Source: Parapedobacter defluvii (GTDB lineage: Bacteria; Bacteroidota; Bacteroidia; Sphingobacteriales; Sphingobacteriaceae). From it: a stretch of DNA of 64,000 bases. Below, in pieces: positions 46,876 through 57,428 of this stretch (the first letter of the stretch is position 1; each line of letters starts with the position of its first letter). The translations under genes were made by a program, and so were the position numbers. The notes beneath the pieces were generated by a model that did not search any database, had not been told where the DNA came from, and saw nothing but the letters and a program-made list of their open reading frames with translations. The DNA lies in NCBI RefSeq assembly GCF_014642075.1, contig NZ_BMIK01000018.1, positions 41,422 to 105,421 on the forward strand, given 5' to 3'.

Positions 46876-46886
46876 TTTATATCCCT
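46876..46886. repeat. 11-bp direct repeat TTTATATCCCT, right copy
   Basis: Identical to 43623-43633. It lies 60 bp after the PHP-ATPase stop, inside a 444-bp gap (46817-47260) that otherwise holds the proposed ICE end and a terminator. Confidence 0.45.
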
Positions 46887-47022
46887 GAAAATTGGATTAA
46901 GCCGTGTGTTTGAAACGTTTTGGTATATTCTGATACAGTATCATTTTTACCCTATTCTTAACCCTGTTAAGAGAGTTTGATGGTAAATAATTGATAAATA
47001 GTCATTTAGAGAAGGGTAGCGC

Positions 47023-47040
47023 AATCCCGCCACCCCGACT
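47023..47040 (+). other. Proposed right attachment site (attR): tRNA 3'-end remnant
   Basis: AATCCCGCCACCCCGACT reads like the last 18 bases of a tRNA: the end of the T-loop, the 3' T-stem strand and the 3' acceptor strand. No matching 5' parts of a tRNA are upstream. A strong terminator begins three bases later. ICEs often integrate into tRNA 3' ends and leave such a short copy at one end. Conjugative genes end just upstream and core chromosomal genes begin just downstream. Confidence 0.5.
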
Positions 47041-47042
47041 TA

Positions 47043-47090
47043 AAAAAATGGAATGCCTTCGTTTAGTTTAGCGAAGGCATTCCATTTTTT
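47043..47090. terminator. Strong bidirectional terminator
   Basis: AAAAAATGGAATGCCTTCG and its exact complement form a 19-bp stem around a 10-base loop, with A and T runs on the two sides. It probably ended the original tRNA transcript and also ends the convergent HmuY-like transcript. Confidence 0.9.
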
Positions 47091-47260
47091 AATATCCTCA
47101 AGTACTGCCCCTCTCTTTAAATCACTTTCATTAGTTATCCCTATTTGAAGCTATATGGAGAAAAAGCGGTTGATGATTTCGGCTCCATTGCGCTACTAGA
47201 AGAATCGAAAGCAACATGATTGGCCTATGTTCATTGCAATATATACGACCAGTCTTAAAG

Positions 47261-47773
47261 CTACAAAAAACTGTATTTAAACGAATAATTGGCCGAATCG
47301 TAGTTAGATTTGTTATAGTACCCCAATATTTCTAACTTAACGTACTTACCTTCGGAGGTTTTAATAATCAAAATGCGGCCAGGGATCGGATTTATACTAT
47401 GATCGGCCATATTGTACTCATACCAACCATTACCGCTACCTGTTGGGATTGCCTTTTCAGCCTCAGAATCTGTTCTGAAATCTACATCTGGCCGTTTGGT
47501 TACTTTTTCGAAAGAAGTATCTTTCAATAGCGCCGCTGTAACTTTGCCTGTACCACTGCTGCCACCGTTAATCAATACCGTGGTACGATTGAAGGCAATA
47601 TCCCAATCTGCTGAAGCATCGGCAACCTCTTTTCCAGTGGTTAAATTGAAATAAGCTGTTTTGGATGAAGCATCCAAATTATTGATCGTTTTAATTTCCT
47701 GTGCATAAAGCTGAGTAGAGAGTACGAGCGCGAGCACACAGATCGCAACCCGATAAAGATATATTGTTTTCAT
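47261..47773 (-). CDS. HmuY-like exported protein
   Basis: The ATG at 47773 gives 170 residues with a signal peptide (YLYRVAICVLALVLSTQLYAQ). The mature part has DASSKTAYFNLTTGKEV and WDIAFNRTTVLINGG, the pattern of HmuY-family proteins, which bind haem or related ligands at the cell surface. No lipobox Cys is seen. The earlier in-frame start at 47821 would place the promoter inside the gene, so it is not used. Confidence 0.85.
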   Translation of the reverse strand: MKTIYLYRVAICVLALVLSTQLYAQEIKTINNLDASSKTAYFNLTTGKEVADASADWDIAFNRTTVLINGGSSGTGKVTAALLKDTSFEKVTKRPDVDFRTDSEAEKAIPTGSGNGWYEYNMADHSINPIPGRILIIKTSEGKYVKLEILGYYNKSNYDSANYSFKYSFL

Positions 47774-47777
47774 GCAA

Positions 47778-47785
47778 CAAATATA
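47778..47785 (-). promoter_or_regulatory. -7 element of the HmuY-like gene
   Basis: TATATTTG on the minus strand matches TAnnTTTG and ends only 4 bp before the ATG at 47773. The message may be leaderless. Confidence 0.6.
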
Positions 47786-47940
47786 CCGCATTCTGTAATT
47801 ATTTATAACGAATCTAAACAATTAACTGAAAATATATGGTTCTGAGAAACGGAATAAAAAGTTGTCCGCATTTGTCGGAAAAAAATCCGTACCTTCGCAT
47901 CCCGTACACAAACGTGATGGTTACAGCTTTTTTAGCTTAG

Positions 47941-49590
<1,650 letters not shown>

Positions 49591-49603
49591 CGCAAATTAA
49601 GAA

Positions 49604-51424
49604 ATGGATAGAAACTCAATCACCGGCCTCGTTTTAATATTCGTCATCATTGCGGGCTCCTTTTATTTAATGAAGCCCTCAGACGAAGAAATTAAACGCG
49701 AGCGTCAATTGCAGGATTCGCTTGCCAAGGCAAGGGCAGGCGTTGAAACCCTAAAAACCGACACCGTCACGGAAGTTACCCCGGTGCTTGACTCCGCACT
49801 ATTAAGCAGTCCGTTCGGCCGGGCTACCGTTGGCGAAGAAAAGATACTTACCCTTGAAAACGAGCATATCCGCGCCAGCATCAGCACGAAAGGCGGACGC
49901 GTGAAGTCCGTTGAACTCAAGGATCAGAAAACGTACGATGGCCAGCCGCTGATGCTTTTCGAAGGTGATCACAACAAATTTGGGTTGTTTTTCTCGGCCG
50001 CAGGAAAAAACATCATCACCAACGATCTGTTTTTTTCTACGGAAGGCTATGATGTGCAGGTGGCAGGTCAAGATTCGGCTTCCGTTACATTCCGGTTAAC
50101 TTATGCGCCTGATAAGTACATTGATTACATTTACTCTATAAAAGGAGGAGATCACAACCTTGGCTTCACCATCGTTACTAAAGGTATGCAGGATGTGGTG
50201 GCCCCCACAGAAAACCAACTGGTGCTCAATTGGGAGGCCTCTCTTTTCCAAAAAGAAAAGGATATGAAAAGCGAACGCCAACGTTCGACCCTGTATTATG
50301 CACTCACCGATGGAGAGGTAGACCATTTGAACACTGCGAAGGATGACGAGGAAGAAGTGAAGGACAAAATAGAATGGATATCTTTCAAACAGCATTTCTT
50401 CTCCAATGTATTGATATCAGACCAGGGTTTCAACGGAGGCAAGATTGACGTATATACCAGCACCGACGATCGCATTGTCAAGCTGTTTTCGGCAAATCTG
50501 CACCTTGATTTCAATCGGCAGGATATCAACACCTACCCTATGCATTTTTTCTTTGGCCCCAATCAATACAAGGTGCTCAAAGCACACGGATACGGTTTAG
50601 AGAAACAGATCGACATGGGCTGGGGTCCCATGAAATGGATCAACCGCTTCATCACTATTCCGGTATTCAACTTTTTAGACAGCTTCAATTGGAGCTATGG
50701 ATTGGTTATCCTGATCCTGACCGTTATGCTGAAATTGGTATTGTCTCCGCTTACCTATCGCTCCTATGTATCCATGGCCAAAATGCGGGTACTCAAACCG
50801 GAGATGGATCAGATCAAAGAAAAAGTGGGACAGGACAATCCGACGTTGCTACAGCAGGAATATCTTAAACTATACAAACAAGCGGGTGTGAACCCGTTGG
50901 GTGGATGTATTCCCCTTCTTCTTCAAATGCCTTTTACCATTGCTTTCTTTTTCTTTTTCCCGAATCTTTTTGAATTACGCGGAGAAAGTTTCCTTTGGGT
51001 AAAAGACCTTTCGACATACGACTCGCCCATTACGTTCTCTCCCCTGCCGCTTATTGGCATGGATCACATCAGTTTAATGTGTATTCTCATGACGGTAGCA
51101 ACCCTGTTGTCCACCTGGTATAACAACAGTATTTCAGGGGCTGCAAACGCGCAGATGAAGTATATCGGTTATTTTATGCCGCTTATATTTCTTTTCGTGC
51201 TGAACAGCTTTCCAGCGGGGCTAAACTATTATTATTTCCTCTCCACTGTCATTACATTCGGCCAGCAGGTGGTTATCCGCAATATGATCAACGACGACAA
51301 GATCTTGGCTATCATCGAGGCAAACAAGAAAAAGCCCGGATCAGAGAAGAAAAAATCAAAATTCCAACAACGCATGGAAGAATACATGCGCCAGCAACAA
51401 GCACAGGGAAAAGGGAAAAAATAA
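49604..51424 (+). CDS. yidC: YidC membrane protein insertase
   Basis: Protein of 606 residues with an N-terminal membrane helix (about 7-22), a large periplasmic beta domain (about 75-340), then the conserved insertase core of five membrane segments (about 355-560; KLVLSPLTYRSYVSMAKMR and QAGVNPLGGCIPLLLQMP). A basic Gln/Lys-rich tail follows. It inserts proteins into the inner membrane. It is convergent with the next gene, 1 bp apart. Confidence 0.96.
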   Translation: MDRNSITGLVLIFVIIAGSFYLMKPSDEEIKRERQLQDSLAKARAGVETLKTDTVTEVTPVLDSALLSSPFGRATVGEEKILTLENEHIRASISTKGGRVKSVELKDQKTYDGQPLMLFEGDHNKFGLFFSAAGKNIITNDLFFSTEGYDVQVAGQDSASVTFRLTYAPDKYIDYIYSIKGGDHNLGFTIVTKGMQDVVAPTENQLVLNWEASLFQKEKDMKSERQRSTLYYALTDGEVDHLNTAKDDEEEVKDKIEWISFKQHFFSNVLISDQGFNGGKIDVYTSTDDRIVKLFSANLHLDFNRQDINTYPMHFFFGPNQYKVLKAHGYGLEKQIDMGWGPMKWINRFITIPVFNFLDSFNWSYGLVILILTVMLKLVLSPLTYRSYVSMAKMRVLKPEMDQIKEKVGQDNPTLLQQEYLKLYKQAGVNPLGGCIPLLLQMPFTIAFFFFFPNLFELRGESFLWVKDLSTYDSPITFSPLPLIGMDHISLMCILMTVATLLSTWYNNSISGAANAQMKYIGYFMPLIFLFVLNSFPAGLNYYYFLSTVITFGQQVVIRNMINDDKILAIIEANKKKPGSEKKKSKFQQRMEEYMRQQQAQGKGKK

Positions 51425-51425
51425 G

Positions 51426-52775
51426 TTATACAAACGCGCTGAATCCGGTAATTGACCGGCCGACAATCAGCGAATTGATCTCTTTAGTCCCTTCGTAAGA
51501 ATAAATGGCTTCGGCATCGGCCAGGAAACGAGCTACATCGTATTCAAGGAGGATGCCGTTGCCTCCCATTACTTCCCGCGCCCGGCTTACGATATCGCGC
51601 GTACGGAGGGTACAAAACACCTTGGCCAATGAAGCATGTTCGTCACGCAGCATGCCCGCATCCTGCAGCTCTGAAAGCCGATATACCAGCGTCTGCATGG
51701 CCGTAAGGTTAGAGAGCATTTCAACGAGATGGTTTTGAATCAGCTGAAAAGACGAAATCGGTTTGCCGAATTGCTTACGTTTTCGTGTATAGTCCAGTGC
51801 ATTCTCATATGCGCCCCGCGCACAACCCACAGCCATCCATGCCACTCCTGCCCGGGTTAATTGCAAGACCTTGGCCGTATCTTTGAATGAATTGGCGTTT
51901 TGCAAGCGGTCACTTTCTCCCACAACGCAGTCCGTCAACGTAATGAGCCCGTTCTGGACAATGCGCAGAGCCATTTTACCTTTGATCTTTTCCACTTCAA
52001 AACCTGGTGTACCTTTCCGCACCAGAAATCCCTTTACCTCTCCATCCGTCAAATCCTTGGCCCAGATTACCGTTACGTCAGCAAAAGGTGCGTTACCGAT
52101 CCATTTTTTTTGTCCATTCAATACCCAGCCGGTTTCCGTCCTTTTCGCCGTTACGGTCAATCCTCCGGCTGCTCCCGAGCCAACTTCAGGCTCGGTAAGG
52201 CCAAAAGCGCCGATCAGCTTCATCTGTTGCATTGCGGGCAACCACTCCTGTTTCTGCGCATCCGACCCACAGAGGTAAATTGAGCCCATAGCCAATCCGC
52301 TTTGTACGCCAAAGAATGTAGCTACTGACGCGTCGATCCGTGCAATTTCCATCGCAATAATTCCTTCCATGAGGGATGACCTACCTGCACAACCGTATCC
52401 ATTATAGGTCAGTCCACAGATATCCAGCTTTGCAAGCATCGGGATGATTTCAAACGGGAACTCATCCCGGAGCCAATAATGGTTAACCAAGGGTCTTATT
52501 TCACGCTCCATGAAATCTCGCACCTTCAATTGAAGCGCCCGGTCTTCTTCGCTCAGCCGGAGATGCAGCTCATAAAAATCTCCATTGATCGGTGGAAGTT
52601 CTCTTTTGGGTTTACCTCCATCCAGCATCTTCATCAGTCCATTGAGCTGTTTTTCATCCAGTTTCGAAAACGATTCCATCACCTTGGGCAGGTCTACTTT
52701 TCGCGACAATTTGTCCAGCTGTTCGAAATCAATTGTTTTGAACAATTGATACGCTTTTTTGATTTTTGAAAACAT
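51426..52775 (-). CDS. Acyl-CoA dehydrogenase (glutaryl-CoA dehydrogenase-like)
   Basis: Protein of 449 residues. The dehydrogenase core starts near residue 65. The FAD-binding block GLTEPEVGSGAAGG is followed by NGQKKWIGNAPFADV, and the C-terminal YEGTKEINSLIVGRSITG contains the catalytic Glu as in glutaryl-CoA dehydrogenases. The first 65 residues are an unusual helical extension (FKTIDFEQLDKLSRKVDLPKV). The reaction is oxidation of an acyl-CoA; the exact substrate is uncertain. Confidence 0.9.
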   Translation of the reverse strand: MFSKIKKAYQLFKTIDFEQLDKLSRKVDLPKVMESFSKLDEKQLNGLMKMLDGGKPKRELPPINGDFYELHLRLSEEDRALQLKVRDFMEREIRPLVNHYWLRDEFPFEIIPMLAKLDICGLTYNGYGCAGRSSLMEGIIAMEIARIDASVATFFGVQSGLAMGSIYLCGSDAQKQEWLPAMQQMKLIGAFGLTEPEVGSGAAGGLTVTAKRTETGWVLNGQKKWIGNAPFADVTVIWAKDLTDGEVKGFLVRKGTPGFEVEKIKGKMALRIVQNGLITLTDCVVGESDRLQNANSFKDTAKVLQLTRAGVAWMAVGCARGAYENALDYTRKRKQFGKPISSFQLIQNHLVEMLSNLTAMQTLVYRLSELQDAGMLRDEHASLAKVFCTLRTRDIVSRAREVMGGNGILLEYDVARFLADAEAIYSYEGTKEINSLIVGRSITGFSAFV

Positions 52776-52875
52776 GTTCTTTTCGATTTCTGTTTTTTAT
52801 TTTTCGCAAAGATCGCTGAGGTATTTACGTGCTGCGTGGCCACATATATTCCGGTCTTTGAACTACCTAACCAAA

Positions 52876-54504
52876 CTACGTCTGTATTATTCCTACATTG
52901 AACGGTTTTTCAATGGGCGATTGATTAGCGGCTTCTATACCCATGGAAATCACTTTCCGTGTTTCCAGTGGGTCAATGATGCCATCCACCCAAAGCCTAG
53001 CTGCTGCATAGTAGGGAGTAGTCTGCTCGTTGTAACGTGTTGCGATCTCTTTAAGCAGTTCCTCCTCTTTACCGCTAACTTCTTGGCCTTTTGCCCGCAG
53101 CGACGCCGTTTGGATTTGCATCAGTGTTTTCGCAGCCTGCGCACCCCCCATTACGGCAATCTTGGCAGAAGGCCATGCGAAGATCAGTCTGGGGTCATAC
53201 GCCTTACCACACATCGCGTAGTTACCCGCTCCATAAGAATTACCTATTATCACGGTGATTTTGGGTACTATAGAGTTAGCCACCGCATTCACCATCTTTG
53301 CCCCGTCTTTAATGATGCCCCCCTGTTCGGCACGGCTGCCTACCATAAAGCCTGTCACGTCGTGCAGAAACACCAGCGGGATTTTCTTTTGGTTGCAGTT
53401 CATGATAAACCTTGCCGCTTTATCCGCTGCGTCCGAATAGATTACTCCGCCAAGTTGCATCTCCCCTTTCCCATTCTTCACTAGGTTACGTTGGTTGGCT
53501 ACAATTCCTACCGCCCAACCATCCACCCGCCCTAAGCCACAGACAATACTCTGTCCGTACAGGGCTTTATATTCCTCAAATTCCGAATCATCCAGCAACC
53601 GGTGGATAATTTCCTTCATGTCATACGGTTTCTCTCTTGACGATGGCAAAATCCCATAGATTTGCCGCTCGTCCAACTTGGGTGCTGCCGGCTTTATACG
53701 GTCAAAACCCGCGTCTTTAGGTTTTCCCAACATCCCCATAATATTCCGGATGGAGTCCAGACATGTTTTATCATCCGGCTGCTTATAGTCAGTAACACCC
53801 GAAATTTCGCAATGGGTGCCAGCTCCTCCGAGTGTCTCGTTATCTACGGTTTCGCCGATGGCCGATTTAACCAGGTATGAACCTGCCAGAAAGACCGATC
53901 CGGTACCTTCCACAATCATGGCTTCATCACTCATGATGGGCAGATAAGCTCCCCCTGCTACGCATGCTCCCATAATGGCGGCTATCTGCACAATACCTTC
54001 ACTGCTCATCCGTGCATTGTTGCGAAAGACACGTCCGAAATGCTCTTTGTCTGGGAAAATTTCATCCTGCATAGGCAGAAACACGCCTGCTGAATCCACT
54101 AAATAAATAATCGGCAATCGGTTTTCCATGGCGATTTCCTGAGCGCGAAGGCTTTTTTTTGCCGTCATCGGAAACCAGGCTCCCGCTTTCACCGTCGCGT
54201 CATTCGCTACTACTACACACTGTCTACCCGCCACATATCCAATACCCGTAATCACGCCCGCCGATGGGCATCCACCGTATTCAGCATACATACCTTCGGC
54301 CGCCAAGGCACCAATCTCCAACCAAGGCCTATTTTCATCCAACAAATAAGCAATTCGCTCACGGGCTAACAGTTTGCCTTTGGCATGTTGCTTTTCCGCA
54401 GCTTCTCCCCCACCTCCGCTATAAACCTTCTTCAACTGCTTCCTTAATTCGGAAACGGCCCGCTTGTTTAGGTCCTCATTTTGATTGAATTCGAGGTCTG
54501 CCAT
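52876..54504 (-). CDS. Acyl-CoA carboxylase carboxyltransferase subunit (MccB-like)
   Basis: Protein of 542 residues with both carboxyltransferase domains: GKLLARERIAYLLD in the N-terminal part, YLVDSAGVFLPMQDEIFPD, GSVFLAGSYLVKSAIGE, and in the second half LVFLHDVTGFMVGSRAEQGGI and NSYGAGNYAMCGKAYDP. This pattern fits methylcrotonyl-CoA carboxylase beta (leucine breakdown) better than propionyl-CoA carboxylase. No biotin subunit gene is in view. The adjacent acyl-CoA dehydrogenase is on the same strand. Confidence 0.9.
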   Translation of the reverse strand: MADLEFNQNEDLNKRAVSELRKQLKKVYSGGGGEAAEKQHAKGKLLARERIAYLLDENRPWLEIGALAAEGMYAEYGGCPSAGVITGIGYVAGRQCVVVANDATVKAGAWFPMTAKKSLRAQEIAMENRLPIIYLVDSAGVFLPMQDEIFPDKEHFGRVFRNNARMSSEGIVQIAAIMGACVAGGAYLPIMSDEAMIVEGTGSVFLAGSYLVKSAIGETVDNETLGGAGTHCEISGVTDYKQPDDKTCLDSIRNIMGMLGKPKDAGFDRIKPAAPKLDERQIYGILPSSREKPYDMKEIIHRLLDDSEFEEYKALYGQSIVCGLGRVDGWAVGIVANQRNLVKNGKGEMQLGGVIYSDAADKAARFIMNCNQKKIPLVFLHDVTGFMVGSRAEQGGIIKDGAKMVNAVANSIVPKITVIIGNSYGAGNYAMCGKAYDPRLIFAWPSAKIAVMGGAQAAKTLMQIQTASLRAKGQEVSGKEEELLKEIATRYNEQTTPYYAAARLWVDGIIDPLETRKVISMGIEAANQSPIEKPFNVGIIQT

Positions 54505-54673
54505 GGTTCACAAGATACGGCATTCCTTGGTTTCTTGCAAGCTTGATGAAATAACGTACCGTTGGATATCGAACTTATATGAATTGATTTGCGAACCTGT
54601 CATGAATCAAAATTTTAACTTTTTTTATTTTTTTGGGTTACCTTTCCAAAGCCCGCGTATTAATGAGTAAAAT

Positions 54674-54687
54674 AAACAAATTTGTTT
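54674..54687. promoter_or_regulatory. AAACAAATTTGTTT palindrome before the small lipoprotein gene
   Basis: A 14-bp perfect palindrome 23 bp before the ATG at 54710. It could be an operator. Its core lacks the TA of the -7 element. Confidence 0.35.
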
Positions 54688-54709
54688 TAACCAAAAAAGG
54701 AAATTAACG

Positions 54710-54910
54710 ATGAAAAACGTATTTAAATTCGGTTTTTTAGGCTTAGTTCTTTCGGTAGCGATTGCAGCTTGTAACAACACTGCTTCTCAAAGCGAAGAAA
54801 CTGCTGATTCTTTGACAAACGAAATCGAATCACAAGTTGACTCAGTTACGGATTCGATCGATTCCATCGGTTCCCGTGCAATCGATTCATTGGATTCGTT
54901 GGCTCAATAA
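54710..54910 (+). CDS. Small lipoprotein with acidic serine-rich tail
   Basis: Protein of 66 residues with a lipobox (LSVAIAAC, Cys near 21). The mature part is made of repeated Asp/Ser pairs (SVTDSIDSIGSRAIDSLDSL) that would form an amphipathic helix. It is probably an envelope lipoprotein, possibly Lpp-like in role. A terminator follows 41 bp later. Confidence 0.8.
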   Translation: MKNVFKFGFLGLVLSVAIAACNNTASQSEETADSLTNEIESQVDSVTDSIDSIGSRAIDSLDSLAQ

Positions 54911-54951
54911 TCATTACGATTAGTGCTTAAAAAGCCAAATTGAAAAATTTT

Positions 54952-54986
54952 TAAAAAAAGGGTACCTCACTAGGTACCTTTTTTTA
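54952..54986. terminator. Bidirectional terminator between the lipoprotein and response-regulator genes
   Basis: GGTACCT and AGGTACC form a short perfect stem with a CACT loop, with an A run before and a T run after. It serves both convergent genes. Confidence 0.8.
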
Positions 54987-55694
54987 TTCCTCAAACCCTT
55001 CGTCCACGATCAATTTATAACCAATCCCCCGGATATTCACAATTTCAATAGCATCGTCCTTTTTTAGATGCTTGCGGAGTTTGGTAATGAACACATCCAT
55101 GCTCCGGGCATTAAAGAAACTATCGCCCCCCCAAAGGAAATCCAACGCCGTCTTCCGGTCGAGCACCTGGTTTTTGTGCTCCATCAGCATTTTGAGCAAA
55201 GCCGATTCCCGGAAGGAAAGCTTAACCACGTCGTCCCCAAGAGCAAGTTCCTGCAAGGCGTTATTGAATAGATAGTTGCCGATCACAAATTGCTCCTTGG
55301 TGGAGGCCTTCGATTTTGCGGTTCGATTCAGTAATGCGTTCATCCGCGCAATCAACTCCTCCATGCTAAATGGCTTTTTCAGGTAGTCATTGCCACCAAG
55401 TTCAAAACCTTTCACCACGTCTTCGGTCAGCGATTTGGCAGTAAGAAAAATAATGGGAACGCGATCATTGAGCTTGCGGATATCTTCTGTAAGTGCATAC
55501 CCATCCTTGACGGGCATCATGACATCCAAAATGCAGATTGCCGGATCAAAAGTCCGGAACGCCGAATAGGCCTTAAGCCCATCCTGCACCCACAGTACGT
55601 CAAAATTACGCGATTCGAGACTTTCTTTTACGATCTTTCCCAAAAAGGGCTCATCTTCTGCCAATAATACTTTAAGCTTCCCCACCTGCTGCAT
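54984..55694 (-). CDS. OmpR-family response regulator (RprY-like)
   Basis: Protein of 236 residues. The receiver domain has a phospho-acceptor Asp near 56 (ICILDVMMPVKDG) and LTAKSLTEDVVKGFELGGNDYLKKPF. The C-terminal winged helix ends IVNIRGIGYKLIVDEG. It lies 6 bp after its kinase gene in one operon. The TTAACA box array upstream of the divergent GLPGLI operon is its likely target. Confidence 0.92.
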   Translation of the reverse strand: MQQVGKLKVLLAEDEPFLGKIVKESLESRNFDVLWVQDGLKAYSAFRTFDPAICILDVMMPVKDGYALTEDIRKLNDRVPIIFLTAKSLTEDVVKGFELGGNDYLKKPFSMEELIARMNALLNRTAKSKASTKEQFVIGNYLFNNALQELALGDDVVKLSFRESALLKMLMEHKNQVLDRKTALDFLWGGDSFFNARSMDVFITKLRKHLKKDDAIEIVNIRGIGYKLIVDEGFEE

Positions 55695-55700
55695 GATTAA

Positions 55701-57242
55701 TCAATTGGTTCCCTGTAAAAACCCATCCGTTGGCAAAACAATGGTAAATGTGCTTCCCGTCCCAACGGTGCTTTTTACATCTATATTGCCGCGATGCTTT
55801 TTGACGATGGTTGCCACATACCCCAAGCCCAAACCAAAACCCTTGGCATTATGAATATTGCCCGTAGGCACGCGAAAAAAATTCTCAAATATCCGTGCCA
55901 GGTAGGTGGATGGGATACCTACTCCGTTATCCCTGACCGTCAATCGTACCTGACGGCTATCCGTAATTCCACAGAAAATTTCGATTTCCGGTATTTTATC
56001 GGTATATTTCAAGCTGTTATCAATCAAGTTATACACTACGTTGGCCATGTGGGTGCGGTCTACGTTAGCCTCCACACCACCCTCGGTGTTAATGTTTACT
56101 TTGGCCTCCCTTTTTTCCCATTGTGGCCGCATGTTTTCCACCACATCTGCTACCATTTTACCGATGTCTGTCTTCTGTAATGACAATTTAATATCAAGCC
56201 GCTCAAATGCAGCCATCTTCAATACTTTTTCCACCATCACTGAGATACGGTTCAATTCATTTCGGCAAATGTCGAGGTATTCCCTTGTCTGTTCCGGCTT
56301 TTTCATCACGTCGAAATGCTGAAGCGCCTCCACAGCCAATGACACCGTGGCGATGGGTGTTTTGAATTCATGTGTCATGTTGTTGATAAAATCCGTTTTG
56401 ATATCGGATAGCCTTTTCTGCTGAAAAATGGTACGCAACATGACTACGTAAGCCCAAGCGGTAATTCCAACGATTGCCAATGAAGCCATAAGCACCCAAA
56501 GCATGTTTTTCAGGATATAGCCCATATCATTTGCGATGGCCAGGGTTAATCGATAGGGTTTCGCCACGCCGATCTTTGCGTTTCTATCGGCTTTCCGTAA
56601 TTGCCCGTTAAAAACCTTTCGGTCAGAGACATAAGTATCGCCACCGCCGTTGAAGTTGCTCAGCTTAAAAGCATAGGTAGAACCGATTCCTGCCTCTTGC
56701 AGCAACGAATCGATCTCTTGCACAAGGGGGGTGCTGAATTCCGCAAACTCACTTTCCGTATAATCATAGTTGGTATTAACCGTAAACACCTGTTTGCCGG
56801 CTCCCACATCCATAAACTTCGTATCGCCTACCCGCTTTCTGATTTTCATCAAGCTATCCGCTTTACCGTGCTGGGTGATATTCAAAGAATCCGCCAGCAT
56901 GGCAACCATCATTTTCGATTCGGTAATGATTCGTCGGTCTTTGGGAAGCTCGTGAGTTGGTTTGATTGGCGGCAAGTGTGGCCCTGTCAACAGAAAGTCC
57001 ACCATCCTCGCCAGCCTTGCGGTATCGTTCTTACCCGTGCTGTCGACAAAAAATCCCATGCTTTCGATCTCTGCTAACGCGTGACCATGTTCAAGCCGCT
57101 TCAACACGTCGAGCACTTCTTTTTCGAACTGCTGCGTGGAAAGCCGGTAGGAATTATACAGCCAATACCCTTGCAATAGCAGGATACCCGCCAATGAACA
57201 GGATACCATGATTGCAATAAGCCGAATACGTCGAGCTATCAT
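55701..57242 (-). CDS. Sensor histidine kinase (RprX-like)
   Basis: Protein of 513 residues with an N-terminal membrane helix (about 8-30), a periplasmic domain (about 31-235), a second helix (about 240-262), an H-box with FINNMTHEFKTPIATVSLA (His near 293), and a HATPase with DNGVGIPS and AKGFGLGLGYV. It is the partner of the regulator encoded 6 bp downstream. Confidence 0.92.
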   Translation of the reverse strand: MIARRIRLIAIMVSCSLAGILLLQGYWLYNSYRLSTQQFEKEVLDVLKRLEHGHALAEIESMGFFVDSTGKNDTARLARMVDFLLTGPHLPPIKPTHELPKDRRIITESKMMVAMLADSLNITQHGKADSLMKIRKRVGDTKFMDVGAGKQVFTVNTNYDYTESEFAEFSTPLVQEIDSLLQEAGIGSTYAFKLSNFNGGGDTYVSDRKVFNGQLRKADRNAKIGVAKPYRLTLAIANDMGYILKNMLWVLMASLAIVGITAWAYVVMLRTIFQQKRLSDIKTDFINNMTHEFKTPIATVSLAVEALQHFDVMKKPEQTREYLDICRNELNRISVMVEKVLKMAAFERLDIKLSLQKTDIGKMVADVVENMRPQWEKREAKVNINTEGGVEANVDRTHMANVVYNLIDNSLKYTDKIPEIEIFCGITDSRQVRLTVRDNGVGIPSTYLARIFENFFRVPTGNIHNAKGFGLGLGYVATIVKKHRGNIDVKSTVGTGSTFTIVLPTDGFLQGTN

Positions 57243-57303
57243 TATACAAAGCTATAAAACCTGACAGGTTTTGCACCTAGCAGATTCCCAAATATAACAC
57301 CGC

Positions 57304-57358
57304 TTAACAAACGTTAACAGTATTTAACACTCGATCCCTTCCTTAACATTGCTTAACA
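57304..57358 (+). promoter_or_regulatory. Five TTAACA boxes in 10-bp phase
   Basis: TTAACA occurs at 57304, 57314, 57324, 57343 and 57353. The spacing is 10, 10, 19 and 10 bp, so all copies lie on nearly one face of the helix. OmpR-family regulators bind such direct repeats. The array sits upstream of the GLPGLI promoter and next to the two-component genes. Confidence 0.7.
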
Positions 57359-57389
57359 CTAAAAACGACGTTTAGCTCTCCGGCCCGCC

Positions 57390-57397
57390 TACTTTTG
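57390..57397 (+). promoter_or_regulatory. -7 element of the GLPGLI operon
   Basis: TACTTTTG matches TAnnTTTG. It lies 32 bp before the ATG at 57429 and 31 bp after the last TTAACA box, which puts the boxes where an activator or repressor would act. Confidence 0.65.
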
Positions 57398-57428
57398 TCT
57401 TCGAAAGTTCCATTAAAAAGTTAACATT

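Noticed and set aside
46900..47040. Complete tRNA gene at the ICE end
   Set aside because: Only the last 18 bases fit a tRNA. No acceptor 5' strand, D-arm or anticodon arm is present upstream.
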